DNA from: Cylindrodendrum hubeiense
Taxonomy: Eukaryota > Ascomycota > Sordariomycetes > Hypocreales > Nectriaceae
NCBI GenBank assembly: GCA_014621425.1
Contig: JAANBB010000002.1
Coordinates: forward strand, 486,425-550,424
DNA length: 64,000 nucleotides
Direction: 5' to 3'
This document shows, one piece after another, positions 48,901 through 62,645 of this stretch (its first letter is position 1; each line of letters opens with the position of its first letter). The notes under the pieces are model-generated. The model worked only from the letters and a program-made list of their open reading frames with translations. It made no database searches and was not told the DNA's origin. The position numbers and the translations under genes were made by a program.

Positions 48901-49723
48901 TCTAGAAATAGGACTAGAAATTAGACTAGAGATCTATTAATTAGTATTTATAATAGAAAACACAGACTTATATAATTATCACTCCCTATAAGAAAATTAG
49001 ATAATTCTTAATATTATAATCTTATATTAGCTAGAGGGTCTGGCTATATATTAACTAATCTTATATTAGCTATAATTATTAATAGACCTAAAAGGGACAC
49101 TTAATTAATATATAATTTACCTTTATAATAAGTAAGGTAATTAATATAATTATATAATTATATTCTATATTCAAAATACTTAGGATTATATTCCTAGCTT
49201 TATAAACTATCTATAATAAAACTATAATTATAGTTCTAGGAGTTCATAAATTATATTAGTTAAATAGGATAATAGAGATTCTAAATCTCCCTTAAAGGGA
49301 TCAGGTATTTTTCCCTTTATTATCAAAAAGTTTTAATAGTAATATCTTCCTCTATTCTAGTCTATTTCTTATTAATCAGTTTAGTAAGGGTCTCCTTAAT
49401 AAAATAATAATAGATATCCAGGAATTAATAATAAATAAAGAGAAGTTTTCTATAAAGGCTAGTATCTAGTAATATATAGAATTATATAATAAAGGGAAGT
49501 GTATAATTACTATTAAATTAATATAGAATCTATTAATCTAATATAAAAAAAGAAAACTATCTAGGATTACTAGAAAAATAGTAAAGTAAATCTTCTCTAT
49601 TATTATAAAATTAAGTATAGAAAAAAAGATATCCTTTAAGATTTCCAGAGATTTCCTAGAATATTATATACTTAGGAAATCTCCGGGAAATCTAAGGGAA
49701 ATCCTCTATTAATTCTTGGAAAG
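42954..49723 (-). mobile_element. second gypsy-type retrotransposon (C), RIPped remnant
   Basis: Minus-strand reading with stops ignored gives gypsy order. A reverse transcriptase lies near 46.3–45.9 kb (…HITIPNTY…, …INNIIIYLD…). Integrase and a C-terminal part lie at about 44.7–43.0 kb, with text such as KGYTIASNQVNKLK and VYKLEI where SKGY…YELEI is usual in this class. An un-RIPped solo LTR interrupts it at 44710. The expected 3' LTR on the left is not seen before element A. It differs in sequence from elements A and B. Confidence 0.6.
44710..44922 (+). repeat. solo LTR, un-RIPped, with TTATC target duplication
   Basis: A 213-bp sequence beginning TGTAACAG and ending ATTACA, flanked on both sides by TTATC (44705–44709 and 44923–44927). 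Its GC content is normal while everything around it is extremely AT-rich. A RIPped relative is at 49724–49936. A TATA-like TTAAAAGG inside suggests plus orientation (weak). A 69-aa open frame across it is not a gene. Confidence 0.85.
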
Positions 49724-49936
49724 TGTAATAGAGATTCTAAGGATAAGGCCAAGAAAGCTTAATAAGGAATCTTAATTAGAATAGTTTTAATTTAATATCT
49801 TAAAAGGTATACCTCACTTCTTAAAGAGATATAAAATAAACTTCAATCTTATTATAATCTTAAATATATCTTTACTCTACCTGACTATCCTATAATTATT
49901 AGATATTTCCCTAATAATTATCTTATTATTATTATA
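49724..49936 (+). repeat. RIPped LTR of the same family
   Basis: Aligns end to end (213 bp) with the un-RIPped solo LTR at 44710. The differences I compared are C-to-T or G-to-A. It sits just before the plus-strand remnant E and is probably its 5' LTR. It could instead be the 5' LTR of the minus-strand element C. Confidence 0.8.
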
Positions 49937-52900
49937 TTCTGAAGTTTCCCTTATAATTATCCAGAATTAGAATAGTATTAAGATTAACTTATTTTATTCC
50001 TAACCCGTTTAGGGATAGAAGTATATATAATACTAAGATCTTAAGTAGATCTAGTAAAGAAAAAGATAATAATATCTAACTTATTAATTAACCTATAATT
50101 AAAGGAGAGGAAGAACTGGTATGAAATCTGGTAAATATAATTAAAGAGTTAGATATAATCTAAAATATTAGGAGATAGTAGGAAATAATAGAGACTTAAA
50201 TTAAAGAATTATAGATATTTAAAAAGCTCTAGGTAGAAGTTAATAAGCTTTTAATATTTATATAAGAAAATTCTCCTTAATATTCTCTGTCCTTTATATA
50301 GAGATATTAAATAAGATATTATTAAAATTCTATTAATTCTAATTCTAATTCCTCTATCTAAGAGTATAAGCTAAAAAACCTAGTAATATTTAAAATACTA
50401 ATAATAGTTTGAAAATAAGATAATTAGTTTAATAATCTCTAGTAAGTTTTTAATAGTATTTGAAGAAAATATAAAGGAGATTATATAAAAATTATATTAA
50501 TTTTTAATAATATAGAGCTAGAAGCCTGAAATAGATAGGTAAGATATTTAAAGAAAGAACTTAAGGGAATTTGAATAGGTTTTAAAAGGGATTAGATTTA
50601 TTTTAAGAAATAGACTCTTAACTTAATTAAGAATTTAGAAAACTAAGAACTATTTATTATAATAGACCTAGAAGGTATAAAATAAAGGGAAATCCAATTC
50701 TCCTATAACTTTTATCTTTATTTTAATTTCCTTAAGAAATATAATCTTTTAATATTTAAAGAGAAAAGGATATACTTTTTCTATATAAAATTATTATTCT
50801 CTTTATAAAAGTTAATTAGTATTTAGAATAATATAAATATCCCCTAAGATTAGGAGAAAATAACTATATTAGTTATTTATATCTAGAAAGCTAAGAGAGA
50901 ATAGGAATAGAAAAGAAAATAAAACCCTTTTAACCTAGAAAAATCTAGGAAAATCCCTAAATAATTCTTAAAGGATATTCTCTTAATTAAAAACTAAACT
51001 AAGAATTAATTTTAATAAGAAAGTAAATTCTAAAAAGAAAATAAAAAAATAAATTTTTTTATAAGAATATATATAATAAGATCCTTAAATATTATATTTA
51101 TAATAATAATAAATATCTTATAAATATATACTTAAATAAGAAATCTAAGATTTAAAAAACTAAAATAAAAAAAAAGAGAAAAGAATCCTAATTAAAGTAA
51201 ATAACTTTACTAAGATTAGCTAACCCCTTCTAAGAGTTAAGAACAATTTAATAACTAAACTCTTAATCTAAGAATAGAAATCCCTTAAAATTATAGGAAT
51301 TCTAGATAATAAAGTAAAAATAGATCTTATTAATAAATAATTAATAGTTTAATTCTATCTTTATTAATATAAAACTGAGATCCTTATATTAGAAGTAATT
51401 AGGAAATTTAAATATAAAATCTATTATACTTAAAAGATCTTAATAAATATAACCAATTCCTAAGAGAAGATAAAATCCTTTAAAAGGATTATAATTAGTA
51501 TTAATAGAGATATAATATTAGAGGGAAATTTATTTATTTTATTAATAATTATTATAGTGAATTTGAATATTATTTTATATCTAATAAAAAGAGTATAATT
51601 ATATAAAATTAAATAAAATAATCTTAAATAAATCCCCTTATATAAGTTTTAATATCTTTATAGGGACTTAATTTAAGTCTATAGGATAATAATAATAGAG
51701 GAATTATACTAAATACCAGATAAAGAAAAATTAATTTCTAAGATAAGAGAAGAACTTCTCCTAGAACTCTATAATTTTAAGGATATATTTTTAGTAGAAA
51801 GTTCAGAAATCCTTTCTTAATATAAAGCCTCTAATTATATAATTAAATTATTATTAGATATAAGTTTACTATTTAGACTTATTTATTCTCTATCTTAGAA
51901 AGAGTTTAGGATATTATATAAATATCTACAAGAAAATATTACTAATAGATATATTCACTTTTTAAAAAGTCTAGTAAAAGTTCTTATTCTATTTATGTTT
52001 AAGTTAGATAGTTCTTTCTAACTTTATATAAACTATCAGGGACTTAATAAAGTAATAAAAAAGAATTAATACTCTCTTTCCCTAATTATAGAAATTATAG
52101 ATTAGATTAAAAGAGTTAAGTTCTTCTTAAAAATTAATATTAGAGATATATATTATTATATTTAGATTAAGGAAGGTAATAAATAGAAAATCACTTTCTA
52201 AACCTAATATAATCATTTTAAATATTTAGTAATACCTTTTAGACTTACTAATATATTAATTATATTTTAGGATTATATTTATTAGGTCTTCTAGAACCTA
52301 GTAAATATTATCTATATTACCTATTTAAATAATATTCTAGTTTTCTTAAAAGATAGGGAATCTTATATAAAATACCTTTAAATAGTATTAGAATACCTAT
52401 AGGAAGTCTAACTTTATATAAAATCTTTTAAGTATATATTTTATTATACTTAGATAAAGTTCTTAAGGTTTTTCCTAACTATTAATAGGGTATTAATAGA
52501 TTTAGAGAGGATTAAAATAATAATTAAGTGAAAAGAATTTAAAACCTTTAAGGAAATCTAAGTTTTCCTAGATTTTATAACTTTTATTATAGATTTATCT
52601 ATAGATATTTAAGTATTATAATCCCTCTAAATACCCTTTTAAAGAGGAGTAAGAATAGGAAGAAATTAGGGTATATTAAGCTAGATAAAGCTAAAAGGAG
52701 GGCATTCTTCTATCTATTATAAATATTTTAAGAAGCTCTATTCCTAAGGTATTTTAATCTATTTCTTCTAATNTANNTAGAGATTAATACCTNTAAGTTT
52801 ATAATANTAGAGAATTTTATCNTANTTAGATAAATAGAACTAATANTATCNTATAATATTCTNGTCTTATAAGTTTATTANTATAGAATTAAANTATAGA

Positions 52901-53893
52901 ANTNNAGATTATAANATAATAATAATTATTAAGTCTTTTAAATATTAATAATATTATCTTAAANGGANTATATTTCCTATTAAGNTNCTAAGTNATTANT
53001 AAAANCTATANGTTTTTATAAANACTCNTAAANTTAATANTAAATANNTATAATAATATATTTATCTAATATTATATAATTTTATTATTAAATATAGACT
53101 GNGAAAGATTAANTTAATAAATANCCTATTAAGATATCTAGAATTNNAGGGTAANGANCCNCTAAATACTAATNTANTANACTANCTANNANACTAANTN
53201 ACTAGNATAAAGNTAATCTANTTTTAGAATAAACTTAATAANTANTTAGATATAATATTATATTANGAAGAAAACTTNCNTATTTAAGNGTTTAATAATT
53301 AAATTCTATANAAACTAGAGATAAATTANCTAGGATAANTATATANTATANTANNTCNTAAATNATANATTAAATAGNTCTATAAGAAGANTAANTATAA
53401 ATANTNTATNTTATANATTATAATNAAGAAGGNTTATATTTAGGGAATATANTTATAATAATATAATATTATAANNTATTATTAAATTAATTTANTTTCT
53501 NTANANAAANGANTTANAGATATAGAAATAAATAAATATAAAGATCTATATAACTTTTAAAGGAAAAATAATATAATCTATTAGGAATAGACTATTATAT
53601 TTTAAAAATTAAATATTTATCCTAAATAAAGAATTTATTAAGTATATATTATTATAATTATATTATAATAATATCCTAGTAGAATACTTTAATATTAAAA
53701 GAATTATAAATCTAATATAAAGAAGATTCTATTAGGTAAGATCTAGAAGAAAATATTAAGAATTAAATATATATATATATAATCTACTAAAATATTATTT
53801 TTAAATAATATTAATTATATAGAAAACTTAAATTATTACTAATACCTATAAAATCCTAATAAAAAATATTAATAGATTTTATTATTAGATTAT
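49937..53893 (+). mobile_element. gypsy-type retrotransposon E, RIPped and truncated
   Basis: Plus-strand text with many stops shows gag-like charged sequence at 50.1–51.1 kb and reverse transcriptase at 52.05–52.55 kb. The latter includes NQYSLPLI-like text, HFKYLVIPFRLTN and YLNNILVFL, where the catalytic pair DD has become NN. RNase H-like sequence follows, and an integrase N-terminal region lies at 53.5–53.89 kb. It is cut off by the 5' LTR of element B at 53894 and is not recognisably resumed after B. Part of it contains scattered undetermined bases. Confidence 0.65.
52773..53517. other. stretch with many isolated N bases
   Basis: Dozens of single or short N positions are scattered through about 745 bp, rather than one gap. 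This looks like unresolved consensus bases in a collapsed or low-coverage repeat. Nothing inside should be over-interpreted. Confidence 0.9.
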
Positions 53894-54283
53894 TATTATA
53901 GCCTATATAGTAACTAGATAGTTATTACTAGTAGTATTTTATAACTCACTTTTTCTTTTATTATTATAGGTTAAATATCTTAGACTAATTATATAAGGAA
54001 TAATATACTAAGGACTGATAATACTCTAGGAATATATCACTCTATAGATCACAGTATTCTAATATCCTATTACTCTACTAGTTATATATATAAATAATTA
54101 TATATTAAATAGATATATTTCTTAACTATTAATAGATTTGATTATACAAATATTCCTATTTATATATTATTAGACTCTGTGATCCCCTTTACTTAATATA
54201 TATCTTAGTTTACTTAGATTATACTCTAATATATTCCTGCCTACCCTATACCTTTACTTATATATAATAACTAGAATATTATA
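53894..54283 (+). repeat. 5' LTR of element B
   Basis: A 390-bp LTR starting TATTATAG (canonical TG mutated to TA) and ending ATTATA. It matches 63419–63808. Its 3' half resembles the corresponding part of the element A LTRs in reverse orientation. Confidence 0.87.
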
Positions 54284-54423
54284 TATTGATAGCTCTTATT
54301 TAGTATATTATTATATTAACCTGAATAATACTTGAATAAGCTAAAGTAATAGCTTCTGGCACTCTTAGAAATACCCCCATCACAGACAAGTAACTTACCA
54401 CTTAACCTTTTATAGAGGATAAT

Positions 54424-54607
54424 TGAAAGGGGTTGGTCCTAAAGGGACTAAAGCGGTAGCTAGCGCTACGACCTTCCTGCTCTGTTACAGTTCCCTAGTG
54501 AGGCAAAAGGGAAAGTAATGACTTAACTGGAGGTTAAGTCATCTAGCTACACCTATAGCTTGGACCGGCCACAGTCCGGATCCGTGATCCAGGCTCAGCC
54601 TGTGACA
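54424..54607. mobile_element. 184-bp un-RIPped LTR-like insertion with ATAAT duplication
   Basis: A GC-normal segment beginning TGAAAGGGG and ending CTGTGACA (TG…CA termini), flanked by ATAAT on both sides. Element A has a single ATAAT at the same place and lacks the insert. It contains a small inverted repeat (GTAGC TAGC GCTAC). It fits a solo LTR or a short non-autonomous LTR element; no coding potential. Orientation unknown. Confidence 0.75.
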
Positions 54608-54609
54608 AT

Positions 54610-55700
54610 AATGATAATATACTAGATCCTGATAATAATAAAGTTTTGAGAGAAGAACTTGAGTATATTAAGAGATAAAATAAATGTCTCTTTGATAAAA
54701 TTAATAACTTATTTATAATAACTAAGTATAATAAAAATACTAGGATTAAGGAGTTAAAGATACTAACTGATTAAGTTATCTTATTTATTAAGTAAAATAC
54801 AGTGCTTTATAAAGATTTAATTAAATAGAAAGGTCTCTATTAAGACTATATTATCTAGTTTAATTCTCTTACTATTTGTAGAAAAGATATAAGAGAAATC
54901 CTCAGACCTTATAAACTAGATAATTATAATAGTTCTGTAATAAAGTTATAAAACTTTTTTATATAATTTAGGGTATTTTAAAATTACTATCCTATTTAGT
55001 TCTTTAAGGATAAAGATAAGGTTAGGTATATTACGGGATTCCTAAAGGACAAAACCCTTATCTAATTCGAGCTATTTATAAGAGATTTCCTTAATAATCC
55101 TTATAATAGATATAAGACTGAAACTAAGATAATCTATAACTCTTATATAATATTTAAAAGAGAACTTAGAGGAGTATTTAGCCTAATTGATAAAAAGAAA
55201 ACTATAGAAAAAAGATTTAGGAAACTTAAATAAAAAGACTTGGCTTTAAGTTATACTATTAATTTCTGAAATAATATAATTTATCTTAAAGGATAGGGAG
55301 AATAAGCCTTTATCTTAATATTCTATGTAGGACTTAAGTTAGAAATTAAGGATATAATAATTAGCTAAAAGCTAAATATATTTAATATAATTGTCTAATT
55401 TATAATAGAACTTGATAATTAATAGTTTAAAAGATAATAAGAAAAGAAATCTAATAAAGGAGGAATTATATTTAATAATAACTGGAAAGGTAAGAAAGTT
55501 AATTAGGATAAGAAATAATAAATAAATATCTCTTATAATATAGACTTAGGATTTATAGAGATAGGTGTAGTATAAAAAGACCACTTTAAAGTCTAATATT
55601 ATAATTGCGGAAAGTTTGAATACTTTGAAAGTAAGTGTACCTATACTAATACTAATTAAAAGTTTAAATCTGTCCTTAATAGTTAATATATTAATACTAT
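54610..55700 (+). pseudogene. gag of element B, RIPped
   Basis: Charged helical text (KVLREELEYI…) runs into a CCHC-type knuckle at about 55.60 kb, where only two of four zinc ligands remain (YNCGKFEYFESKC). Multiple TAA/TAG interrupt it. Element A has the same region on the other strand. Confidence 0.7.
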
Positions 55701-58700
55701 AATTAAGGATAATGAATTATAGATAATTATTAGAATAATTATAATAGTAATTAGGAATAAGAAAAGGAATTCTAAGTGAACTCCAGTTCTTGTAGGTAAG
55801 TAAGTATCCCCTATTAATAAAGGTAAATAAATAATTGTAATAGTTGGAAGGGATAGAGGCTCTTAAAGTAAGAAGCCCGAGATTAATATTCTAGATAGAT
55901 AGTCTAGTTCTGAAATTCTATTACTTACTAATAAAGAACTTAGTATTAAAATTATAAAGTAATAAGAAATTGATGACTAAATTTGCCGAAACTTCTATAT
56001 CCGAACTGAAGGAATATTATATCTATAATCCGGAGAAGAGATTAAGTAAGTATGTAAGATTGGCCTCTCTATCTCTGATAATAATATTATTATACTAGTT
56101 AATGAGTATTCTGAATTAGATAATATTATTATAGCTAGTCTTATAGTATATTTAGACTTAGAAGATAATAGATATTAGATTTGTAATGAAGCCGGAATAA
56201 GATAATAGGAAAATAGTATAGAAATATACAAGGACTTGATAAAAGAATGATAAAACCCATATAATAATAAGCCTGTTTATATCTATGTTTATAATATAAA
56301 GGAAGGACGAAACTTAATTAATATATTATCTTTATTATATTATCTTAATAATCTATAAGTATTATTAGATTATGATAATTATAATCTAATTTCTTGGGCT
56401 AGTTATATAATCTATATATGTAAGATATATAAGAAAGAAAAAATACTAAATAAATACTATTTAATATAAGTTTAACTAGGACCTATTATCTAATCTTATT
56501 TTTATGAGGAATTGAAGTATTATTATATTACTAAATAGTTTAGTATTATTAGTGTGGCTATCCTAGAAGATAAGGGAGAAATGTTTCCCCCTGTATATAT
56601 AAAGTCCGAAGTATTAATATATAATTATATTATATCTAAATATTAAGTTTATGAATAAGCTAAGATTAGAGGATAGTATAAATAAAATATTAAAGTTATT
56701 CTATATGAATTAGATAAAGTCTATTTATATAATAACTAAGATTATAAGATCTATATAATAGAAACCTAAGTAGAGTTTTCTTATATTAATTATATAATTT
56801 AGTATAATTTTGATTTTAAAAATAAAAAAGGTATTAATAAGTTTAACTAAGCCTAGAAAATTAAGCTAGATTAATAGAATTCCTAAGAATAGTAAGCCTG
56901 GAGAACAGGAAAACTCCTATTACTAATCTCAGGATAAGGATTAACTTCTAATTAGGAAAATAATTACCACTACCTATAGAAGAGTAATAGGTGTATATAA
57001 TAATTAAGAAGGTAGAACTACCCTTAAAAAAGACTCTAGGTATAATATAAAGAATAGGGAAAAGAAAGATCCTAGAACTAAAAATATAAGTTCGGGGAAT
57101 AGAATTTATTATAATAGTAAATAGTAGAGTAAAAGATAATTATATTAATCTTAAAGTAGTTAATATACTTGAGTTATTATGGAAGGATAAAGAAAAATTA
57201 TATTTAGTATAGAATCTTAAAGGAAACTTCTTTTAGTATAATAATAGATAGATTAGTTAGATAATTCTATACCTAAAGGTTTTTGTTAATAGAAAGAATT
57301 AAGGAATCTCCTTTAATATTCTACTAATTTGATAATATTATCTTGTTCTTGGGTATTTATAGCTTGAGAAATATAATCTAAATATTAATTAGAGGATTGG
57401 TTAAGTATAAATTAATTTTGATAATATACTCTTTAGTATTAATAGATATAACTTGAAAGAAGAGAGATCTTAAATCTTATCTAATAATAATGAAGATTAT
57501 GAAATAGAGGATAAGAAACCCCTCTCTATATTTCCTAAGGGAATATAATATAAATATTATAAAGGGTAGAAATAATAATTCTAGTGAGTTATTAGCTAGG
57601 TTTAATAATAGTTTATATAGTTAAATAAGGATCTTGAAGAAATAAAGAAAAAGCTTAAAGAAGAATATTTAAAGAATGTACTAGTATAGTGCTAAATTTA
57701 TAAAGTCCTCTTTAAGGAAGAACTTGAGACCGGATTACTAGAATTTAGTTAATAGGATTATAAAATTAAACTGAGAGATAGGATAAGCTTTATATTTTAT
57801 TCTATATTTAATTTGATAATTATATAACTTGATGTGCTTAAAGAATATATTAAAGATATACCTAAGAAGGGATTTATATAAATATCCAAATTCTCTATTA
57901 ATTATCTAATTATATTTATTTTAAAGAAAAATAATAAGCTCTGATTAGTCGTGGATTATAAATAGTTAAATAATATTATCTTAAAGGACTAAATACCACT
58001 TTTACTTATCATGGAATTTAAGGATTATCTCTATAATAAGAAGATCTTTATAGCCCTTGATCTAAAAGGTATATATAACTTTATTTAAATTAAAGAAGGA
58101 TATAAATAGAAAATTATATTTAGGATAAAGTTTAGACTCTTTAAATACTTTATAATGCCTTTTAGCCTTATTAATATCCTGGTAATATTCTAATAAATGA
58201 TTAATAATATATTATGAGAGTATTTAGATATTTTTATTATATACTATTTAGATAATATCCTTATCTTCTTAGATATTCTAGAAGAATATATAGTATATAT
58301 TTATATAATACTGAAAATATTATAAGATATTAAACTCTTAGTTAAACTAAGTAAGAGTAATTTCTATATTTAAGAAGTTGAATTTCTAGGATATATAATC
58401 TTCTATAATTAGATTAAGATAGATCCTAAGAAAATTGTAGTAGTTAGTGAATAGCTATAATTAAAATACCTGAAAAATATATAATTATTCTTAGGATTTA
58501 TAAACTATTATTAATAATTCTTTAAGAATTTTAGTAAATATATTATATTATTAATATAATTTATGAAAAAAGGAGAACTATTTTGATAGGATATTACTGT
58601 AGAAAAAGTATTTAATATAATTAAAGAAATGATCTTGAGTGAACTAGTTCTAGTTATATTTAATCTAGATAGATAAGTTAAGCTTGAGATTGATTTCTTG

Positions 58701-60306
58701 GATTTTATTTAAGGTGCTTAAATTAGATAAAGGGATAATGTAGGAGTACTATACCCTATTACTTTCTTCTTATATAAATATTATAGTGCTAAACTTAATT
58801 ATCCTATCTATAATAAAGAATTTCTTATAATAGTTAATATATTTAAAGAATTTAGATATTATCTTCTTAGAAATAAATATAAAGTTAAGATCTTTACTAA
58901 TTATAAAAATATCTTATATTTTATTATTATATAATAATTTAGTGAATAATAACTCAGATATATTAAATACCTATTTGAATTTAATTATATTATTATTTAT
59001 ATTAAAGGTACAGAGAATAGCTGTATAAATATTATTAGCTAATAACCTGATTTTAATAAAGGTAAGGTCTAAACTAATAACCAGATCCTAAACTTTAATA
59101 TAAAAGGATATCTGGAATAGTAATATATTATTACTATATAAAAGACAAAACTAAAACCTAAATACCTTTAGTGGATTTGAGGAGTAGGCCCTATTATAGA
59201 TTTTATAGATTAGTATTGAGGAAGGACAGGAAAAGTCAGATATTAGAATAGATATATTATTATTCTGGAAGGATTAGAATATAAAATAGTAGAAGATATT
59301 CACAAAGATAGATTATATAATGGTAATATTAATATACTATGTGATAAAATCACTGAAATATATAATATATATGGTCTTGCTAATACTATTAAATATACTA
59401 TCTAATATTATAATAAATATATATTAAGTAGAATTATTAGTATAATATTCTAAATTAAACCTAATAATCTATTATATTAATAAATCTAAAAGTTTAATAA
59501 TAAACTACTACTAGAAGATAAGAGTGAGAAATTCTAAGTACTAGAAGACCTATATCCTGACTTAGTATGGGAAGTTTATGAATATCTCCTATATGGATAT
59601 TAAAAGATTAATAAAATCCTTAATAGAGTTAAATTAATATATTAATTTCCTAAGATAAAGAAGATAGTATAGGATATTATTAGTTAATATGACTTATACT
59701 ATAAGTCTACTACTAAATAATATAAATTATATAAAGAACTATAATCTCTTCTAGTTATTAAATGATTTTAGGATTCTATTATAATAGACTTTATTATTAA
59801 ATTATCCCTATCTAGAGATCTAGTTATAGATATCTTTTATAATAGTATTTTAGTTATTATTAATAGATTTATAAAATTTTCCTATTTTATATCCTATTAG
59901 GAATTAATAGATATTAAACAATTTGCTTATATATTTTTATAAAATATTATTAATATTCATGGATTATCTTTGGAAATACTCTCTAATAGAGGATTCCTAT
60001 TTGTATTTAAATTCTGGTAAGTCTTAATATTATATATAGGATTAAATTACTAATTTACTATTACTTAGAGACCCTAAATAGATAGTTAAACAGAATAAAT
60101 AAACTAAGTATTAGAATAATACCTTTATTATTATATTAATTATAAATAAGATAACTAGATTAAGAAGTTCCTGATCGTATAGCTGAGCTATAATATAGCT
60201 AAAAATAAAAGTATAAAGCTTGCCCTAGTATTTGCTAATTTTGGATTTAATATTAAAGCCTATAAAATAAGTTAATATAATTTAGTTAATCTTAAAGCAA
60301 TCCTTA

Positions 60307-62161
60307 AGGTGGGGACCCACCTTACCACACACCCCCCCTTTCCGCGCACTAACAGCCTACACGATCACGTAACACGCCGAATATAACTCCTCCATAATAT
60401 CATCAATTCTAGACCAATTCCACCCAAACTTTTATTATAAGTACTTAGAAGCTTAATTATAAGACCCTACTAACTGAAATTCTTAAGAAGATCTCGGAAA
60501 GTAGTGCAATTTATACTCTTACAAAGTAATATAATATCCCCAAATCTATAATTCAAGGATAAAGAGATAGTGTGAAAAATATATATTCCAGATAAGAGAA
60601 AGCATAGAGATTATTATCAATTTAAGAGTAGCTATTAGTCTGTTATATATTCTAAAAAGAAACTACTAGAAGGGTATTATTATAGTATAATATATGTAAT
60701 ATAGTACATGAAATTATTAACCCAGAGAATAAAGATAACTCTATTAATAAATACTAGATTAAGTACTTTCTCAAGTATAACCCTAAGATTAAAATAAAGG
60801 GATCTATATCTATTAAAGTTACCTGATTAAATAATATTACTCCCAAAATAATCTGACTATTCTATAAGATACTAGAGCAAGAAATTATTAATAAAGATAT
60901 CTTATTATCCTAGATATTTAATATAGACAAATACAATATTATTAAGGGCTTTACTAAGGTAAATAAAGTGGTCAGAAACTCCCTCACTTACTAAATAATT
61001 ATCACAGAAAGTAACTACTATAAATAGGTCTTTATTATAAAGGCAGTCAGTATTATAAAGAAACATATCAAGCCCTATATTATCTTCACTAGAAACAACA
61101 TGTAAGGACAGTGATTTCCTAAGACTTTTCCTAACTAGACTTATAATTACTCGCTAACAGGCTAGTCCAACACCCAGATCTATAAGAAATAGCTTAAGGA
61201 TATATTTCTACTAGCCATAAGGCCAAATAATCCTACTCTTTAAAAGATCCTAGTCCTTAATAGCTTCTCTCCTTATATCTCACCCTGATTTCACTTCAAA
61301 GTATTATTTTATTATATTTAGCTACTTTATTTACCCCCCCATTCATCACATATTACACAATCACTTAATATTAGTATATTTAACCCACTAAAATCAGCTT
61401 TTTAACAGTATATAAGACAGTATACATCATTCTTAACCACTATCCTAATTTAAAAATAGCATTTCCTATAAATATATAAAGAGATATCCAAAAAAACCCT
61501 AAATTAAAGAAATATTTAAGATAATTTTTCAAGTATAGGAATCTAGCCTATTAATATAGAAAAGCCATTAATACACATTATCATTATTAACTAACTCCCC
61601 ACTACTAGAACACTATTACAAATACTAAAATATCACAGAACTCTAAAACTTCCTAGGGACTATATTCTATATACATCTAAGAATAGGACTAAATTTAAGA
61701 CCTAACTAAATTAAGTATAAGAGAGTATTAATAATATTAGCTAGCTAGTCCATAATATTAGAAGTTATACTAGAAATAATATTAAATAACTCCATACTAA
61801 TAACACCACTTTAAAGAAGAGATATATATATCTAGAAGACTATCTAGAATCATAAAAGGCCACAGACTATAAGGCAATCACTTATAATACCAAGACTTTA
61901 TTTCCCATAACTAAAGAGATTACTAAAGTCTGTCCAGTACCCAAAATCAATTTAATATTAAAGATCCCGCGCAAATAGCATAAGATTAAGCCCGCACAAA
62001 AAGGACCTAGCTATTTAACGATAGACAGTATAATAAATAATTTCTAAACATAGCGAATTAATTTATATTTATTTTGTGGAGGAATGTGATATTGAAGTCA
62101 CAGCTATATCTCGTCTAAGTGCGCGGAAAGGGGGGGTGCGTGGTAAGGTGGGTCCCCATCT
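60307..62161 (+). mobile_element. Fot1/pogo-type DNA transposon nested in element B
   Basis: An 1,855-bp element with 44-bp terminal inverted repeats (two mismatches) starting AGGTGGGGACCC, flanked by TA on both sides as expected for the Tc1/mariner superfamily. The termini also contain the internal palindrome GTGGGGACCCAC. The interior is AT-rich and riddled with stops. Plus-strand text near 61.3 kb reads YLPPHSSHITQSLNISIFNP, the conserved segment before the last acidic residue of pogo-type DDE transposases. NIDKYNI near 60.93 kb fits the first Asp region, and IIFTRNN near 61.08 kb the following strand. It interrupts the integrase-to-chromodomain part of element B. Confidence 0.9.
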
Positions 62162-62519
62162 TATGTTAGAATAACTTAAGGATCTGTATTAAGAAATGAA
62201 AATAAAGTTTGAATTTATTAGATCTTAGATAAAAAAATACTATAATCTAAAATAGATAAAGGAATTATCCTTCTTAGAGAGAGATATAGTTTACCTTATT
62301 ATAAAAAATATTATAATAATATATATAAATAAAAAACTGGATTATAAATATATCAGATCCTATAAAATTCTATAAAAAATATTAGAAAATAACTATAAAT
62401 TAGATCTATTACCAAAGGTTAGACTTTACCTGGTTTTTTATATCTTATTATTTGAGATAGCTAAAGATATAATTTATACTAAATTTAGTAATAAACCTGA
62501 GATTAAAGTTAATAGTCTA

Positions 62520-62645
62520 GAAGAATATGAAGTTAAGGAAATCTGTAAAATAAGAATTATTAATAGAAAAATAGAATATCTTATAAAATGGAAAGGATAC
62601 CTAGAAAGTGAAAATATATAGGAACTACCTAAAAACCTTACTTAT
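62520..62645 (+). pseudogene. chromodomain at the end of element B pol
   Basis: Readable text EVKEICKIRIINRKIEYLIKW continues into KGYLESENI and matches the chromodomain fused to integrase in chromoviruses, which directs insertion to modified histones. A stop replaces the Trp or Gln expected after SENI. Confidence 0.8.

Noticed and set aside
44710..49936. A complete 5.2-kb LTR element bounded by the two 213-bp LTR copies
   Set aside because: The left copy has its own TTATC duplication on both sides, which marks it as a solo LTR. The two copies therefore do not bound one insertion.
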